DNA of 64,000 bases from Actinoplanes solisilvae (GCF_003999975.1 NZ_RJAC01000015.1:124001-188000), one strand, 5' to 3'; positions 1-8,373 are shown, numbered from the stretch's first letter. The notes: generated from the sequence alone by a model not told the origin. Translations and numbers: made by a program.

Positions 1-29
1 CGGGCGGCGAGCAGAGCTTCGAGATTCAT
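1..29 (-). CDS. possible 5' end of a gene leaving the left edge
   Basis: A minus-strand ATG at 29 opens a frame that reads MNLEALLAA and runs off the window without a stop. Only nine codons are visible, so no function can be given. It would be transcribed divergently from the phosphatase-like gene at 187, and the roughly 155 bp between them would hold both promoters. There is no clear Shine-Dalgarno sequence before the ATG, so this is a weak call based only on position and an open frame. Confidence 0.25.
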
Positions 30-186
30 GATCAAACCCATCGACGTACGCGGGGAAGCGGGTCGACCGGTCTGGCGGAGAGGAACCGGCGGGATCGACC
101 CGCCGGAGGACAGCAAGACTCAGCGGCGGTCGTCGGAACGCCGGCGTCGCTCGCTGAAGGTCTGCATGCGGTCAGCGTAGCGCACG

Positions 187-642
187 ATGCACGATGGGAT
201 CGTGGACGTTTTGTGGGACGCGGACGAGGCCGGCGTACTGCGGCTGCCGTCGGGGCGGCTGGTGCGCGGCCGCGGCCTGCGCAAGCCGATGCCGTCCGGG
301 CATCCGCCGGCCTTGGGGATCTATCTGCTCGGCCGCCGCCCGCCCGAGTTCGGCTGGGACAGCCGGTGGGTGCGATGGCGCGACGGCTGGCTCCCGGCCG
401 ATCGGGCGTACGCGATGGAGGTGCTCGGCGAGGCGTTGGAGCGCTCGGCATCGGAGCGGGTCGAGTTCGCGTGCCTGGGCGGGCTGGGCCGGACCGGCAC
501 CGCGCTGGCGACACTCGCGGTCCTCGACGGGGTGCCGCCCGAGCAGGCCGTGGCCTACGTGCGGGCCAACTATCACCGGCGGGCGGTCGAGATGCCGTGG
601 CAGCGGAGCTTCGTCCGCGCGCTGAAGAAACCCGGGCACTGA
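187..642 (+). CDS. protein tyrosine/dual-specificity phosphatase-like protein
   Basis: A 151-residue cytoplasmic protein. Near residue 98 it carries CLGGLGRTG, matching the C-x5-R-T/S signature of cysteine-dependent tyrosine and dual-specificity phosphatases, with Cys as nucleophile and Arg binding phosphate. The His that usually precedes the Cys is Ala here (FACLGG), which may lower activity. A Trp/Asp-containing stretch (GWDSRWVRWRDGW, residues 56-68) lies upstream, but I cannot say whether any Asp there is the general acid. Similar short proteins in actinobacteria are annotated as protein phosphatases of unknown substrate. It stands alone on the plus strand, about 50 bp before the next gene. 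The fold is fairly sure; activity is inferred. Confidence 0.7.
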   Translation: MHDGIVDVLWDADEAGVLRLPSGRLVRGRGLRKPMPSGHPPALGIYLLGRRPPEFGWDSRWVRWRDGWLPADRAYAMEVLGEALERSASERVEFACLGGLGRTGTALATLAVLDGVPPEQAVAYVRANYHRRAVEMPWQRSFVRALKKPGH

Positions 643-692
643 TCAGAAGCGGCCATTAGTCTGAAGCGGCACGCCGACGCCCTGGGGGACCG

Positions 693-1190
693 ATGATCGT
701 CGTGGAGCGCACGCTGGCCGTCAACGTCGCCCCGGCGCCGGCCCTGAGCTATCTCACCGACTTCGGCAACACGGTGCGGTGGGACCCGGCCGTGCGCCAG
801 GCGACCCGCAAGGACAGCGGGCCGATCGGGCCGGGGTCGCGCTGGCATCAGGTGTGCCGCGTCCTGGGAATCACGACGGAGCTGACCTACACGCTGGTCG
901 AGGCCGGGCCCGGACGTTTGGTGTTCCACGGACGCAACGAAGGCTGCACATGCGTCGAGACGGTGACCGTACGGCCGGTCGAGGCGGGCAGCGAGGTCAC
1001 CTATCGGGTCGAGCTCGAGATGCACGGCCTCGCGAAGCTCGCCACCCCGGTGATCAAGGTGGAGTTCGAGAAACTGGGGACGGCTGGGGCGGCGGCGCTG
1101 ACCGACGCGCTCAACGCCCGCACCGGTGAACTGCACTTCCCCGGCGCTGAGATCTTTGAGCCGCCCTTCGGTCAGGAAGCCCAGGCGTGA
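693..1190 (+). CDS. SRPBCC-family (START/polyketide cyclase-like) protein
   Basis: A 165-residue protein starting at ATG 693 behind a GGGGGAC ribosome binding site. The opening pattern (VERTLAVNVAPAPALSYLTDF, then W-D-P) is typical of the SRPBCC helix-grip fold, in which the first strand is followed by two short helices and the conserved Trp. The family binds hydrophobic ligands in a deep cavity, and members include polyketide cyclases, lipid-transfer proteins and stress proteins. No catalytic residues can be assigned. It ends just before a perfect hairpin shared with the convergent methyltransferase gene. The substrate is unknown. Confidence 0.75.
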   Translation: MIVVERTLAVNVAPAPALSYLTDFGNTVRWDPAVRQATRKDSGPIGPGSRWHQVCRVLGITTELTYTLVEAGPGRLVFHGRNEGCTCVETVTVRPVEAGSEVTYRVELEMHGLAKLATPVIKVEFEKLGTAGAAALTDALNARTGELHFPGAEIFEPPFGQEAQA

Positions 1191-1191
1191 G

Positions 1192-1225
1192 ACCGGCCCG
1201 GCCTCCCCCTCGAGGCCGGGCCGGT
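1192..1225. terminator. bidirectional hairpin terminator between convergent genes
   Basis: A perfect 13-bp inverted repeat (ACCGGCCCGGCCT at 1192-1204, AGGCCGGGCCGGT at 1213-1225) with an 8-nt loop sits exactly between the stops of the SRPBCC gene (1190) and the convergent methyltransferase (1233). There is no T-tract, as is usual in high-GC actinomycetes. Its position and symmetry suit a terminator working in both directions. Confidence 0.8.
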
Positions 1226-1232
1226 GCGCTCG

Positions 1233-2042
1233 TCACGCTTTCGTGGCGACGATCTGCAGATAGGCGGACGGGATGCGGGCCGTGCCGTCCTCGGCGGTGT
1301 TGTAGCGGCCGACCAGTTCGACCAGGTCGTCGTAGAGGGGCTTGCCGCCGTCGGGGCCCAGAGCCTCGAACGCCTTCAGGGTCGGGCCGTAGTTCTCGCG
1401 GAAGTAGTCCGCGAACTGCTCCGGCGAGGTGAATCGGAAGACGAACTCACGGCGCTCCGTACGTACATCGGAGACGCGGTCGCCGAGGAGCTCGCGGACG
1501 CGGGCCTCGCTGCCCCACTCGACCGGCCCGCGAATACCGGGCGGCGGCGGGACCCGCCGGCCGACCGTGCGGAACATCTCGCCGATGAAGCCGTCCGGGG
1601 TCCAGTTCGCCATCGCGATCGTGCCGCCGCTGCGCACCACCCGGGTCAGCTCAGAGGCGACCTTCTCCTGGTCGGGGGCGAACATCGCGCCGACCACGGA
1701 GACCACGGCGTCGAAGCGGCCGTCGGCGTACGGGAGGTTCTCGGCGTCGGCGATCTCGATCGTCAGGGGCAGGTGCTCGGCCTCGGCCCGCTCCTTGGCC
1801 CGGGCGAGCAGCTCGGGCACGTAGTCGGTGGCGATCACCCGGGCGCCGCTGCGGGCCGCCGCGATCGAGGCGTTGCCGGTTCCGGCCGCGACGTCGAGCA
1901 CCTCGTGCCCCGCCGAGAGATCCGCCGCCAGCACGGTCTCCTCGGCCATCGGATGGATCAGGGCCGCCACCGCGCCGTAGTCGCCGCTCGCCCAGGTCTT
2001 CTGCTGCTTGGCCTTCAGGCCTTCCAGTACCAGTTCGCTCAT
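1233..2042 (-). CDS. class I SAM-dependent methyltransferase
   Basis: A 269-residue cytosolic enzyme with a Rossmann-type methyltransferase core. Motif I is VLDVAAGTGNASI (residues 49-61), an acidic residue ends strand 2 (ATDYVP), and motif II/post I are ADAENLPYADGRFDAVVS. The layout matches UbiE/methyltransferase-11 proteins, which move the methyl group of S-adenosylmethionine to small molecules. The C-terminal part (EFVFRFTSPEQFADYF) is seen in related actinobacterial enzymes and probably shapes the acceptor site. The acceptor is unknown. The gene is monocistronic, convergent with the SRPBCC gene and divergent from the SDR gene. Confidence 0.85.
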   Translation of the reverse strand: MSELVLEGLKAKQQKTWASGDYGAVAALIHPMAEETVLAADLSAGHEVLDVAAGTGNASIAAARSGARVIATDYVPELLARAKERAEAEHLPLTIEIADAENLPYADGRFDAVVSVVGAMFAPDQEKVASELTRVVRSGGTIAMANWTPDGFIGEMFRTVGRRVPPPPGIRGPVEWGSEARVRELLGDRVSDVRTERREFVFRFTSPEQFADYFRENYGPTLKAFEALGPDGGKPLYDDLVELVGRYNTAEDGTARIPSAYLQIVATKA

Positions 2043-2170
2043 GTCCTAGACGTTAAAAACTCGCGGGCCCCCGCACATGGGGATTGCTCCCTATGTTGGC
2101 CGGCCACGGCGACACAGACATAGTGTCCGACTCGACGGCGGACGCCGCCCCGACCGGAAAGGGCTCTCTG

Positions 2171-2872
2171 ATGGATCTCGGAATCAACGGTCGCACCGCC
2201 CTCATCGTCGGCGGCAGCGGCACACTGGGCCGCGCCGTCGCCGCCGCCCTGCTGGCCGAGGGCGTACACGTGGTTCTCGCCGCACGAGACCGGGGCCGCC
2301 TGGAAGAAGCCGCCCGCAGCCTCGACGGTGCGGTCACGTTGCTCACCGTCGACACCACCGACGAAGCCACGATCCGGGCCGCCGTCGAGCAGGCCGGGCC
2401 CGTCGACATCCTCGTCAACGCGGCCGCCCCGCCCGCCCAGACGCTCGACCCGGCCCGCAGCCACGAGGCCGACGAGGTGCTCACCGCGTTCGAGACCAAG
2501 ACCGTCGGCTATCTGCGCACCATGAACGCGGTTCTTCCCGGCATGCGCGACCGGGCTTTCGGCCGGGTGGTCAACATCAGCGGCCAGGGTGCCAACACGA
2601 CGGTCTCGGCGGCCGGATCCGTCCGCAACCAGGCGGTCATCACCGCCTCCAAGGTTCTGGCCGACGCCTATGCCGGCACCGGCGTCACCGTCAACGTCGT
2701 CAACCCCGGGACCGTCACGGCCGACCCGTCCCCCACAATCGCTCCTGCCACGGCCGGCGAGTCGACTCCCGAGCAGGTGGCCGCCCTGGTGACGTTCCTC
2801 TGCTCGGCTCCGGCCGCCGCCATCTCGGGCGATTCCGTCGCTGTCGGCCATCGAGTGCGCGGGGTTCAGTAG
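2171..2872 (+). CDS. atypical short-chain dehydrogenase/reductase lacking the catalytic Tyr
   Basis: A 233-residue Rossmann protein. ATG 2171 is preferred over upstream starts because GGAAAGGG lies 7 nt before it and the SDR fold begins immediately (MDLGINGRTALIVGG). The cofactor loop is GGSGTLG, the N-x-A motif reads VNAAAPP, and the strand before the active-site Ser reads VVNISG. The usual Y-x-x-x-K is ITASK (codons 2639-2653), so Ile replaces the catalytic Tyr while Lys is kept. The C-terminus is shortened relative to the ~250-residue classical SDRs. It may be a non-catalytic nucleotide-binding SDR or use another residue. No operon partner is visible. Confidence 0.8.
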   Translation: MDLGINGRTALIVGGSGTLGRAVAAALLAEGVHVVLAARDRGRLEEAARSLDGAVTLLTVDTTDEATIRAAVEQAGPVDILVNAAAPPAQTLDPARSHEADEVLTAFETKTVGYLRTMNAVLPGMRDRAFGRVVNISGQGANTTVSAAGSVRNQAVITASKVLADAYAGTGVTVNVVNPGTVTADPSPTIAPATAGESTPEQVAALVTFLCSAPAAAISGDSVAVGHRVRGVQ

Positions 2873-2892
2873 CGAGCGGACCCGCCCGGTTG

Positions 2893-2936
2893 GCGGACGC
2901 CTCACGCACGAGGAGCGGACGCCTCACGCACGAGGA
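2893..2936. repeat. two tandem 22-bp repeats plus a partial third copy
   Basis: A 22-bp unit beginning GCGGACGCCTCACGCACGAG occurs at 2893-2914 and 2915-2936, followed by the first nine bases of a third copy that runs to the stop of the convergent monooxygenase gene. It lies between the SDR stop (2872) and that stop (2945). It has no hairpin character, so it looks like slippage or recombination duplication rather than a terminator. Confidence 0.9.
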
Positions 2937-2944
2937 GCGGACGC

Positions 2945-4426
2945 TCAGTCGCCCAAACCGCGAGCGAACCTGCGCCGTGCAGGCGGGACAGCCGCGATCA
3001 CGCGCAACACGGCGCGAAAAAGGGCCCGGCTGATCACTGTGGAGTGGGCCGCCTGCCGGGCATTGCGCAACGACAGTCGTACGGCGGCGAAGCCGTAATC
3101 GAGCATCTCGCGCTCGTACTGCTCGACCGCCGCGAGCAGCGGCATCTCCCCGGCGTGGGCCGCGCTGAGCTTGCGGCGCAGCAGGTCGGCGTCGCGCAGC
3201 GCGGTGTTGGCGCCGACCCCGGCCATCGGAGTCATGCTGTGGACAGCGTCGCCCAGCAGCGTCACCCGGCCTGTGGATAACTCGGGTACCCCCGTCGCCG
3301 AGGCGAGTAGCGTCGAGCCCACCCCCTCCCCGGGTGGGTGGGGCGCTTTACGGACGGGTACCGCGGCGACCGGTGCTGGGCTCACCGGTGCCGGGCTCAC
3401 CGGTGTGGCGCTTTTGACCCGGAAAGCGTTGACCGTGGCGGGATCGCTGTTGGCGATGAGGCGGTGAAACTCGGGGGCCCAGCCGCGCAGGCGATCGCGG
3501 ACGAGGCTCAACAGTGCGTCCGGAGCGAGCTGCTCGACGTCGGCCGGGAAGCGGGCGGTGGCGTCGGAGTAGCCCCAGAGAACCTGGTCGCCGTCCGGGC
3601 TCGTCCAGGCCGCGGTGAAGAGCGAGCCACGGCCGCGCGGGATGACGACGTTCGCGCGGGTGAGCAGGGACGGCGGCAGTTCGGCCGCGGCCAAACCAGG
3701 CGAATCGCCGGCCATGAACGTGCCAACCGGTAACGCGCCAACTGAGGACTCGTCAACCGGCGACGCGCCGGATGGGGACACTCCGGACGGGGACGCTCCG
3801 GACGGGGACGCTCCGGACGGGGACGCTCCGGACGGGGACACTCCGGACGGGGAGAGGCAGCGGCCGGCGATCGTGAGTACGCCGGTGTCGATGCGGGCCG
3901 CGGCGGCGGGGATCAGCTGGGCGCGCACCCGGGAGTTGGCACCGTCCGCTCCGACCAGCGCCGAGCCGCGCGCGGAGGAGCCGTCGGCGAAGTGGGCGAC
4001 CACGGCGTCGGGCTCCTCCTCGTACGAGATGAAGGTCTTGCCGGTTTCGAGGTCGAGGCCTTCGAGCAGGACCGTGCGGAGCTGGATGCGGCCGATGCCG
4101 TGGTGCCGGTCGGCCGGTCCGGCGCCCGGGGTGTTGATCTCGTCTTCGGCCAGGCCGAGCAGGTCGGTGCCCTGGTCGGTGAGGAAGCCGAAGCCGCCGC
4201 CGGGTGAGACGGCCCGGGTGAACGCCGTCCAGCCGGCCGGTGGCAGGCAGTCGCGCAGGGCCCGCGCGCCGGCCGGGTTGATGTGGATGCGGTAGCCCTG
4301 CAGCCAGTCGCTGCGCTCGTGGGTCTTCTCGAAGACGCGGACGGGGACGCCGGCGTGGCGCAGCCCGTGCGCGAGCGTGAGGCCGCCGATGCCGCCCCCG
4401 ATGACCAATACGGGTAGGGAGTCCAT
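2945..4426 (-). CDS. FAD-dependent monooxygenase with an internal pentapeptide repeat
   Basis: A 493-residue class A flavoprotein monooxygenase (aromatic hydroxylase/squalene-epoxidase type). The dinucleotide fold is near the N-terminus (VIGGGIGGLTLAHGL), the middle DG motif reads LVGADGANSRVR, and the second FAD motif is VTLLGDAVHSMTPMAGVGAN. The start is placed at ATG 4426 because the fold begins within five residues and the frame further upstream runs into the tetR promoter. Unusually, two low-complexity stretches interrupt the fold: six SPSGA/V repeats (about residues 191-220) and a Pro/Ala/Val stretch (SPAPVSPAPVAAVPV) before the GD motif. The substrate is unknown. It is divergent from, and probably controlled by, the TetR gene at 4491. 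Confidence 0.85.
   Translation of the reverse strand: MDSLPVLVIGGGIGGLTLAHGLRHAGVPVRVFEKTHERSDWLQGYRIHINPAGARALRDCLPPAGWTAFTRAVSPGGGFGFLTDQGTDLLGLAEDEINTPGAGPADRHHGIGRIQLRTVLLEGLDLETGKTFISYEEEPDAVVAHFADGSSARGSALVGADGANSRVRAQLIPAAAARIDTGVLTIAGRCLSPSGVSPSGASPSGASPSGASPSGVSPSGASPVDESSVGALPVGTFMAGDSPGLAAAELPPSLLTRANVVIPRGRGSLFTAAWTSPDGDQVLWGYSDATARFPADVEQLAPDALLSLVRDRLRGWAPEFHRLIANSDPATVNAFRVKSATPVSPAPVSPAPVAAVPVRKAPHPPGEGVGSTLLASATGVPELSTGRVTLLGDAVHSMTPMAGVGANTALRDADLLRRKLSAAHAGEMPLLAAVEQYEREMLDYGFAAVRLSLRNARQAAHSTVISRALFRAVLRVIAAVPPARRRFARGLGD
3766..3855 (-). repeat. 15-bp in-frame tandem repeat inside the monooxygenase gene
   Basis: Six consecutive 15-bp units (plus-strand consensus CTCCGGACGGGGACG) fill 3766-3855. 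Each encodes S-P-S-G-A or S-P-S-G-V on the minus strand. The three central units are identical, and the outer ones differ at one to three bases, which is typical of a young minisatellite expanding by slippage. Because the unit is a multiple of three the frame is kept. Confidence 0.95.
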
Positions 4427-4435
4427 GAATCGATT

Positions 4436-4477
4436 TTCAAACGTCCGGTTGAATCTGTCAACCAAACGTTTGATTGA
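4436..4477. promoter_or_regulatory. two TetR-type operator palindromes between monooxygenase and tetR
   Basis: The divergent intergenic region holds two related inverted repeats: TTCAAACGTCCGGTTGAA (4436-4453, one mismatch between arms) and TCAACCAAACGTTTGATTGA (4458-4477, one mismatch). Both share the half-site TCAAnCAAACG or TTCAAACG. They sit 10 bp from the monooxygenase start and 13 bp before the TetR start, so a bound repressor could block both promoters. This arrangement is classic for autoregulated TetR-family pairs. Binding itself is an inference. Confidence 0.7.
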
Positions 4478-4490
4478 TAGGGTCGAAGTC

Positions 4491-5078
4491 ATGCGCCGGT
4501 CCCCTACTGGCGGGGAGCGCCGCCGCGACCCCGACCGCACCAAGGAACGGATTCTCGACGCGGCGCTGGTCGAGTTCGGCGAGCACGGCTTCGCGGGCGC
4601 CCGCATCGGCGCGATCGCCCGCCGCGCCGAGGCCAACCAGCAGCTCATCTCGTACTACTTCGACGGCAAGGCCGGCCTCTACCAGGCCCTGCTCGAACGT
4701 TGGCGCACGCTCAGCGCGGGGCTCAACCGGCCCGGGGCGCCGCTCGACGAGGTGGTCGCCGCGTTCACGCACGTCGGCGAGGATCAGCGGCACTGGGTGC
4801 GGCTGCTCATCTGGCAGGCGCTCAGCGGCGACCGCGACGAGGGCGACGCCGGCTTTCGCCGGGCGATGGTCGACGACCTGCGGCGACGCCAGGCCGACGG
4901 CGAGATCGGCGCCGATCTCGACCCGGCCTACCTGCAGCTCATGCTTTTCGGCGCGGCCCTCGCACCGGCGCTGCTGGCCGGCTTCGCCGAGGATTTCACC
5001 GGGTTGCCGGCCGATTCACCCGAGTTCCTCGACCGCTATCGCGAGCAGCTGAAACTGCTGATCCAGCACCTCAGATGA
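4491..5078 (+). CDS. TetR/AcrR-family transcriptional regulator
   Basis: A 195-residue regulator. The HTH lies near residues 15-60 (ERILDAALVEFGEHGFAGARI, then NQQLISYYFDGKAGLYQALL), matching the TetR N-terminal domain with its YYF recognition motif. The remaining helices form the ligand/dimer domain (TetR_C-like). ATG 4491 has AGGG 8 nt upstream. Divergent placement and the palindromes between the genes point to repression of the neighbouring flavin monooxygenase and of itself. The 3' end overlaps the convergent LAL regulator gene by 8 bp. Confidence 0.9.
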   Translation: MRRSPTGGERRRDPDRTKERILDAALVEFGEHGFAGARIGAIARRAEANQQLISYYFDGKAGLYQALLERWRTLSAGLNRPGAPLDEVVAAFTHVGEDQRHWVRLLIWQALSGDRDEGDAGFRRAMVDDLRRRQADGEIGADLDPAYLQLMLFGAALAPALLAGFAEDFTGLPADSPEFLDRYREQLKLLIQHLR

Positions 5079-7641
5079 GGCCGCGCTCGCGCGCCTCGGC
5101 CGCCGCCCGGCCGCGGGACGAGACGCCCAGCTTGCCGAGAACGGCCGAGACGTGGTGGTCGACCGTCTTGGCCGAGAGGGTCAGCCGGCCCGCGATGTCG
5201 GCGTTGCTCAGGCCCTCGGCGATCAGCAGCAGCACCTCCTGCTGGCGGCCGGTGAGCCCGGTCGGGTCGGCGGCCGTCGACGCGCGCGGGCCCCGGGGCA
5301 CCCGCAGGCCGCGTTCGCGCAGGTCGGCGCGCAGACGGCGGGCCGGGACGACGGCGCCGAGCCGGTCGAAGACGCGCAGGGCCTCGGTGGTCGCTTCGGC
5401 GTCGCCGTGGGCCAGGCAGTTGGCCGACTGGTAGAGGCAGCCCAGCTCGGCCCAGCTCGCGGCCGCGCCCCGCCAGTCGCCGTCGATGACCAGGCGGAAC
5501 GGCTCGGCGGCCTCGGCCGGTGCCTCGCCGGCGAGCTCGCCGCACCGCCACAGCCAGAACGCCAGCTCGCCGACGAACCACGGCTGTCCGGCGCGCAGCG
5601 CGACCTTGAGACCGCGGCGGGCCTCGGTCGCGGCCCGGGCGGGGTCACCGGCGAGCCAGTACGCCTCGGCGAGCACGATCGCGGGCGGGCAGAGGAACTG
5701 GGACTCCCCCGTGGCGTAGCCGCGCTCGGCTGCTGCGAGCGCGTCGTCCTCGGCCCCGGGCCGCCCGCGCCGGATGCCCAGCGTGGCGTGGGCGACCATG
5801 GCCGGCACCAGGCCGGGGCTCACCATCGGCGGGCCGGCCAGGGCCTGCGTGACGTCGTCGGTGGCCGAGGTCCAGTCGCCGCGGGCGATCTGCAGCCGGG
5901 CGCGGTGGCCGAGCAGGTGGCGGGTGTAGCCGTCGAGGTCGCGGGCCAGCAGGAACGGGATGACACGGTCGAGGGCCTGTTCGGCCACGTCCAACTCGTA
6001 CCAGTCGACGGCGTAGCTGGCCAGGTTGACCAGGGCCCGGCCGGCGTGGTCGTCAAGGCCGGCCGGGGCCGCGAGCTCGTGGGCGCGCCGCAGGTCGGCG
6101 ATGCCGGTCTTGTCGCCGGTGTTGACCCGGGCCGACCCGATGTTGATCAGCGCGTGCACCTCGGTGTCGAGGTCGCCCAGCCGCTGGGCCAGTTCGGTCG
6201 CGCGGATGCCCCAGCCGATCGCCCGCTCCTCCTCGTTCGCCAGCATGAACAACTGGGACAGGTTGCTGTAGGCGGCGGCCAGCTCGGGGCCGGGCGGTTG
6301 CGTCTCGAGCACCTCGACGGCCCGGAAACCTAGCTCGCGGGCCTCGTCGGGACGCCCGTTCCACCAGCTCATCCGGGACACCCAGCGCAGGCTGACGCCG
6401 AGCGGCACCGGGTCGCCGAGCTCCATGCGCAGGGCGAGGGCGGCCCGGCACGCGTCCATCGCCTCGGGGAGCGCACCGTGATAGGCGGCGAGCGTGTATT
6501 CCTCGAGCAGCTCGGCCCGTTCGACGGCGGGTTGGTCGGCGGCCAGCGGGATGGCCCGGGCGTAGTGGGCGGCGGCCTGCTTGTGGGCGCCGACGGAGGC
6601 GGCTCGGCGGGCGGCGACGGGTGTCCAGCGCAGCACGGCCTCGGTGTCGCCGGCGTGGTGGGCGTGGTGCACGAGCCAGGCCGGGTCGACACCCGCGCGA
6701 CCCTCGTGAGCGGCCAGGATCTCGGCGTGCAGGGCCTGACGGCGTACAGGGGAAAGGCTCTCCTCGACGGCCAGGCGCAACAGCTCGTGGCGGAAGGCGA
6801 CGCCGCGCCCGCTGGCCGTCAGCACCCCGCGGGCCAAGCACTCGTCGACCTCGGTGAGCCGGTCGCCGAGCAGCCCCAGACCGGCGCGCGAGGGCACGAC
6901 CGAGACCAGGTGAGCGACCTCGCGGGCGCCGGGCGTGAGCGTGGCCAGCCGGCTGAGGATCAGATCCCGTACGGTCGGGGGGACGCCCTCGGCCGGCGCG
7001 GCGAGCACCTCCGTGACCAGCAACGGGTTGCCTCCCGTGACCTGGTGCACGTCTGGAGCCGAGCGGCCGGCGCGACGAGCCAGCTCCTCCACGGCCGCCG
7101 GGGTGAGCGGCGGCAGGCTGACCCGGCTGATCAGGCCCGGCGGCAGTCCGGCCAGGACGGTGCGCAGCCGGTGGTCGGGGCCGACCTCGTCCTCACGGTA
7201 GGTGAGCAGCAGCAGGGCCCGGTAGAGCGCGAGCCGCCGCCCGAGGAACGCGACCATGTCGAGCGTCGCCTCGTCGGCCCAGTGCAGATCTTCGAGTACG
7301 ACCACCGGCCGCGCGGCCTGCGGCGGCCGGTCGAGCGCCTCGAGGAAGAGCTCGAACACTTCGCCGCGCGCGCCGTCGCCGATGCGTTCGCGCAGCCGGC
7401 CGCCGAGGCGACGGGCGATGTCGTGCAGCGGGCCGAGCGCGCGCGGGGTGAGCAGCGGGTCGCACGCACCCCACAGCATCTGGGCGCGTGGCCCGGCGCT
7501 CTCGGCGAAGGCGGTGGCGAGCGTCGACTTGCCGGCGCCGGCCTCGCCGCTGACCACGGCGACGCGCCCCCCGGCCGCGCAGCCGGCGAGCAGCCTGTCC
7601 AGCGTGGCGAGCTCCTGCGAGCGTTCCAGCAGAACCGTCAC
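5071..7641 (-). CDS. LAL-type LuxR transcriptional regulator with AAA ATPase domain
   Basis: An 856-residue large ATP-binding LuxR-family (LAL, MalT-like) regulator. The N-terminal ATPase has a Walker A (GEAGAGKSTLA, about residues 34-44), a Walker B-like VVLEDLHWAD and a sensor strand LLLLTYRED. A long helical TPR-like middle follows, with repeated AxxYSNLSQLF/ALINIGSA helices. The C-terminal LuxR HTH is LTGRQQEVLLLIAEGLSNAD ... KTVDHHVSAVLGKL (about 794-856). Family members use ATP and an inducer to activate nearby genes, often in specialised metabolism or carbohydrate use. The target here is not evident. It is a single gene. Confidence 0.92.
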   Translation of the reverse strand: MTVLLERSQELATLDRLLAGCAAGGRVAVVSGEAGAGKSTLATAFAESAGPRAQMLWGACDPLLTPRALGPLHDIARRLGGRLRERIGDGARGEVFELFLEALDRPPQAARPVVVLEDLHWADEATLDMVAFLGRRLALYRALLLLTYREDEVGPDHRLRTVLAGLPPGLISRVSLPPLTPAAVEELARRAGRSAPDVHQVTGGNPLLVTEVLAAPAEGVPPTVRDLILSRLATLTPGAREVAHLVSVVPSRAGLGLLGDRLTEVDECLARGVLTASGRGVAFRHELLRLAVEESLSPVRRQALHAEILAAHEGRAGVDPAWLVHHAHHAGDTEAVLRWTPVAARRAASVGAHKQAAAHYARAIPLAADQPAVERAELLEEYTLAAYHGALPEAMDACRAALALRMELGDPVPLGVSLRWVSRMSWWNGRPDEARELGFRAVEVLETQPPGPELAAAYSNLSQLFMLANEEERAIGWGIRATELAQRLGDLDTEVHALINIGSARVNTGDKTGIADLRRAHELAAPAGLDDHAGRALVNLASYAVDWYELDVAEQALDRVIPFLLARDLDGYTRHLLGHRARLQIARGDWTSATDDVTQALAGPPMVSPGLVPAMVAHATLGIRRGRPGAEDDALAAAERGYATGESQFLCPPAIVLAEAYWLAGDPARAATEARRGLKVALRAGQPWFVGELAFWLWRCGELAGEAPAEAAEPFRLVIDGDWRGAAASWAELGCLYQSANCLAHGDAEATTEALRVFDRLGAVVPARRLRADLRERGLRVPRGPRASTAADPTGLTGRQQEVLLLIAEGLSNADIAGRLTLSAKTVDHHVSAVLGKLGVSSRGRAAAEARERGLI

Positions 7642-7719
7642 ACGGTCCAGCTAAACAGCCTGCTCAGCCCCCTGCCTAGCACCTGTCCGGCCAGCTTTTG
7701 ACCCCCCAAGCGGAGCGGA

Positions 7720-8274
7720 TCAGGCGCCCAGCGACGCGCGGCTGTCGACGCGGGCCAGGCCGAAGATGTCTTCGACCAGGTCAAGGGCCTTGATCCACGG
7801 GAACGGCTCGGTGCTGCCGGGAACCCAGCCGTCGACCGGGCCGAAGAGCACGCGGACGCCCTCGGCGCGCAGTTCGTCGAGAGAGCGGCGGAACGGGCGG
7901 CGACCGGCGAGCGGCTCGTTGACCGCGGGCACCAGCACCGTCGGCACGCCCCGGCCGATCACGTCGGCCATCGAGCTGAGCGGGTAGGTGTCGGCGATGC
8001 CGTTGGCCAGCTTGTTGATCGTGTTGAACGTCGCCGGGGCCACGATCATCGCGTCGGCCGGTGGCGAGATGCGGGTGCCGTCGGGCGCGAACCGGTAGGT
8101 GGTGCGGATCGGGCGGCCGCTGATGCGGGCGACCTCGGACGGGTCCATGAACTCGAGGGCGTTCTTCGTCGCCGTCACATCGACCGTCCAGCCGCGCTCG
8201 CTCGCGGCCGTGATCAGGTCGAGCACTCCACCGGCGTCCGGTCCGCCGCTGACTACCAACCGTAGGTCACCCAT
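7720..8274 (-). CDS. flavoprotein of the HFCD (phosphopantothenoylcysteine decarboxylase-like) family
   Basis: A 184-residue protein beginning GDLRLVVSGGPDA, a strand-loop opening as in flavin-binding HFCD proteins. It has the hallmark P-A-T-x-N-T segment (IVAPATFNTINKLANGIAD, residues 76-94) that contacts FMN in PPC decarboxylase and lantibiotic decarboxylases. The usual catalytic His after strand 1 is not obvious, so the reaction is uncertain. Similar stand-alone flavoproteins are common in actinomycetes. It is divergent from the urea transporter operon. Confidence 0.75.
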   Translation of the reverse strand: MGDLRLVVSGGPDAGGVLDLITAASERGWTVDVTATKNALEFMDPSEVARISGRPIRTTYRFAPDGTRISPPADAMIVAPATFNTINKLANGIADTYPLSSMADVIGRGVPTVLVPAVNEPLAGRRPFRRSLDELRAEGVRVLFGPVDGWVPGSTEPFPWIKALDLVEDIFGLARVDSRASLGA

Positions 8275-8373
8275 GGTCCCGATTCTCCTGGATTGCCGGG
8301 TCCCGCCGCAGAGTTACGGGCAGGTTGTATGCCCGCCTCACGGTACCCGCTTGATCGCGAGGATGTGACCCCC

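Noticed and set aside
3766..3855. Short regular repeats as a CRISPR array
   Set aside because: The 15-bp units are directly adjacent without spacers and lie in frame inside a gene; the 18- and 22-bp repeats elsewhere also have no spacers.
2945..4648. Longer monooxygenase start at 4648
   Set aside because: It would run through the operators and the first 160 bp of tetR, and the flavin fold begins only at residue 5 of the ATG 4426 product.
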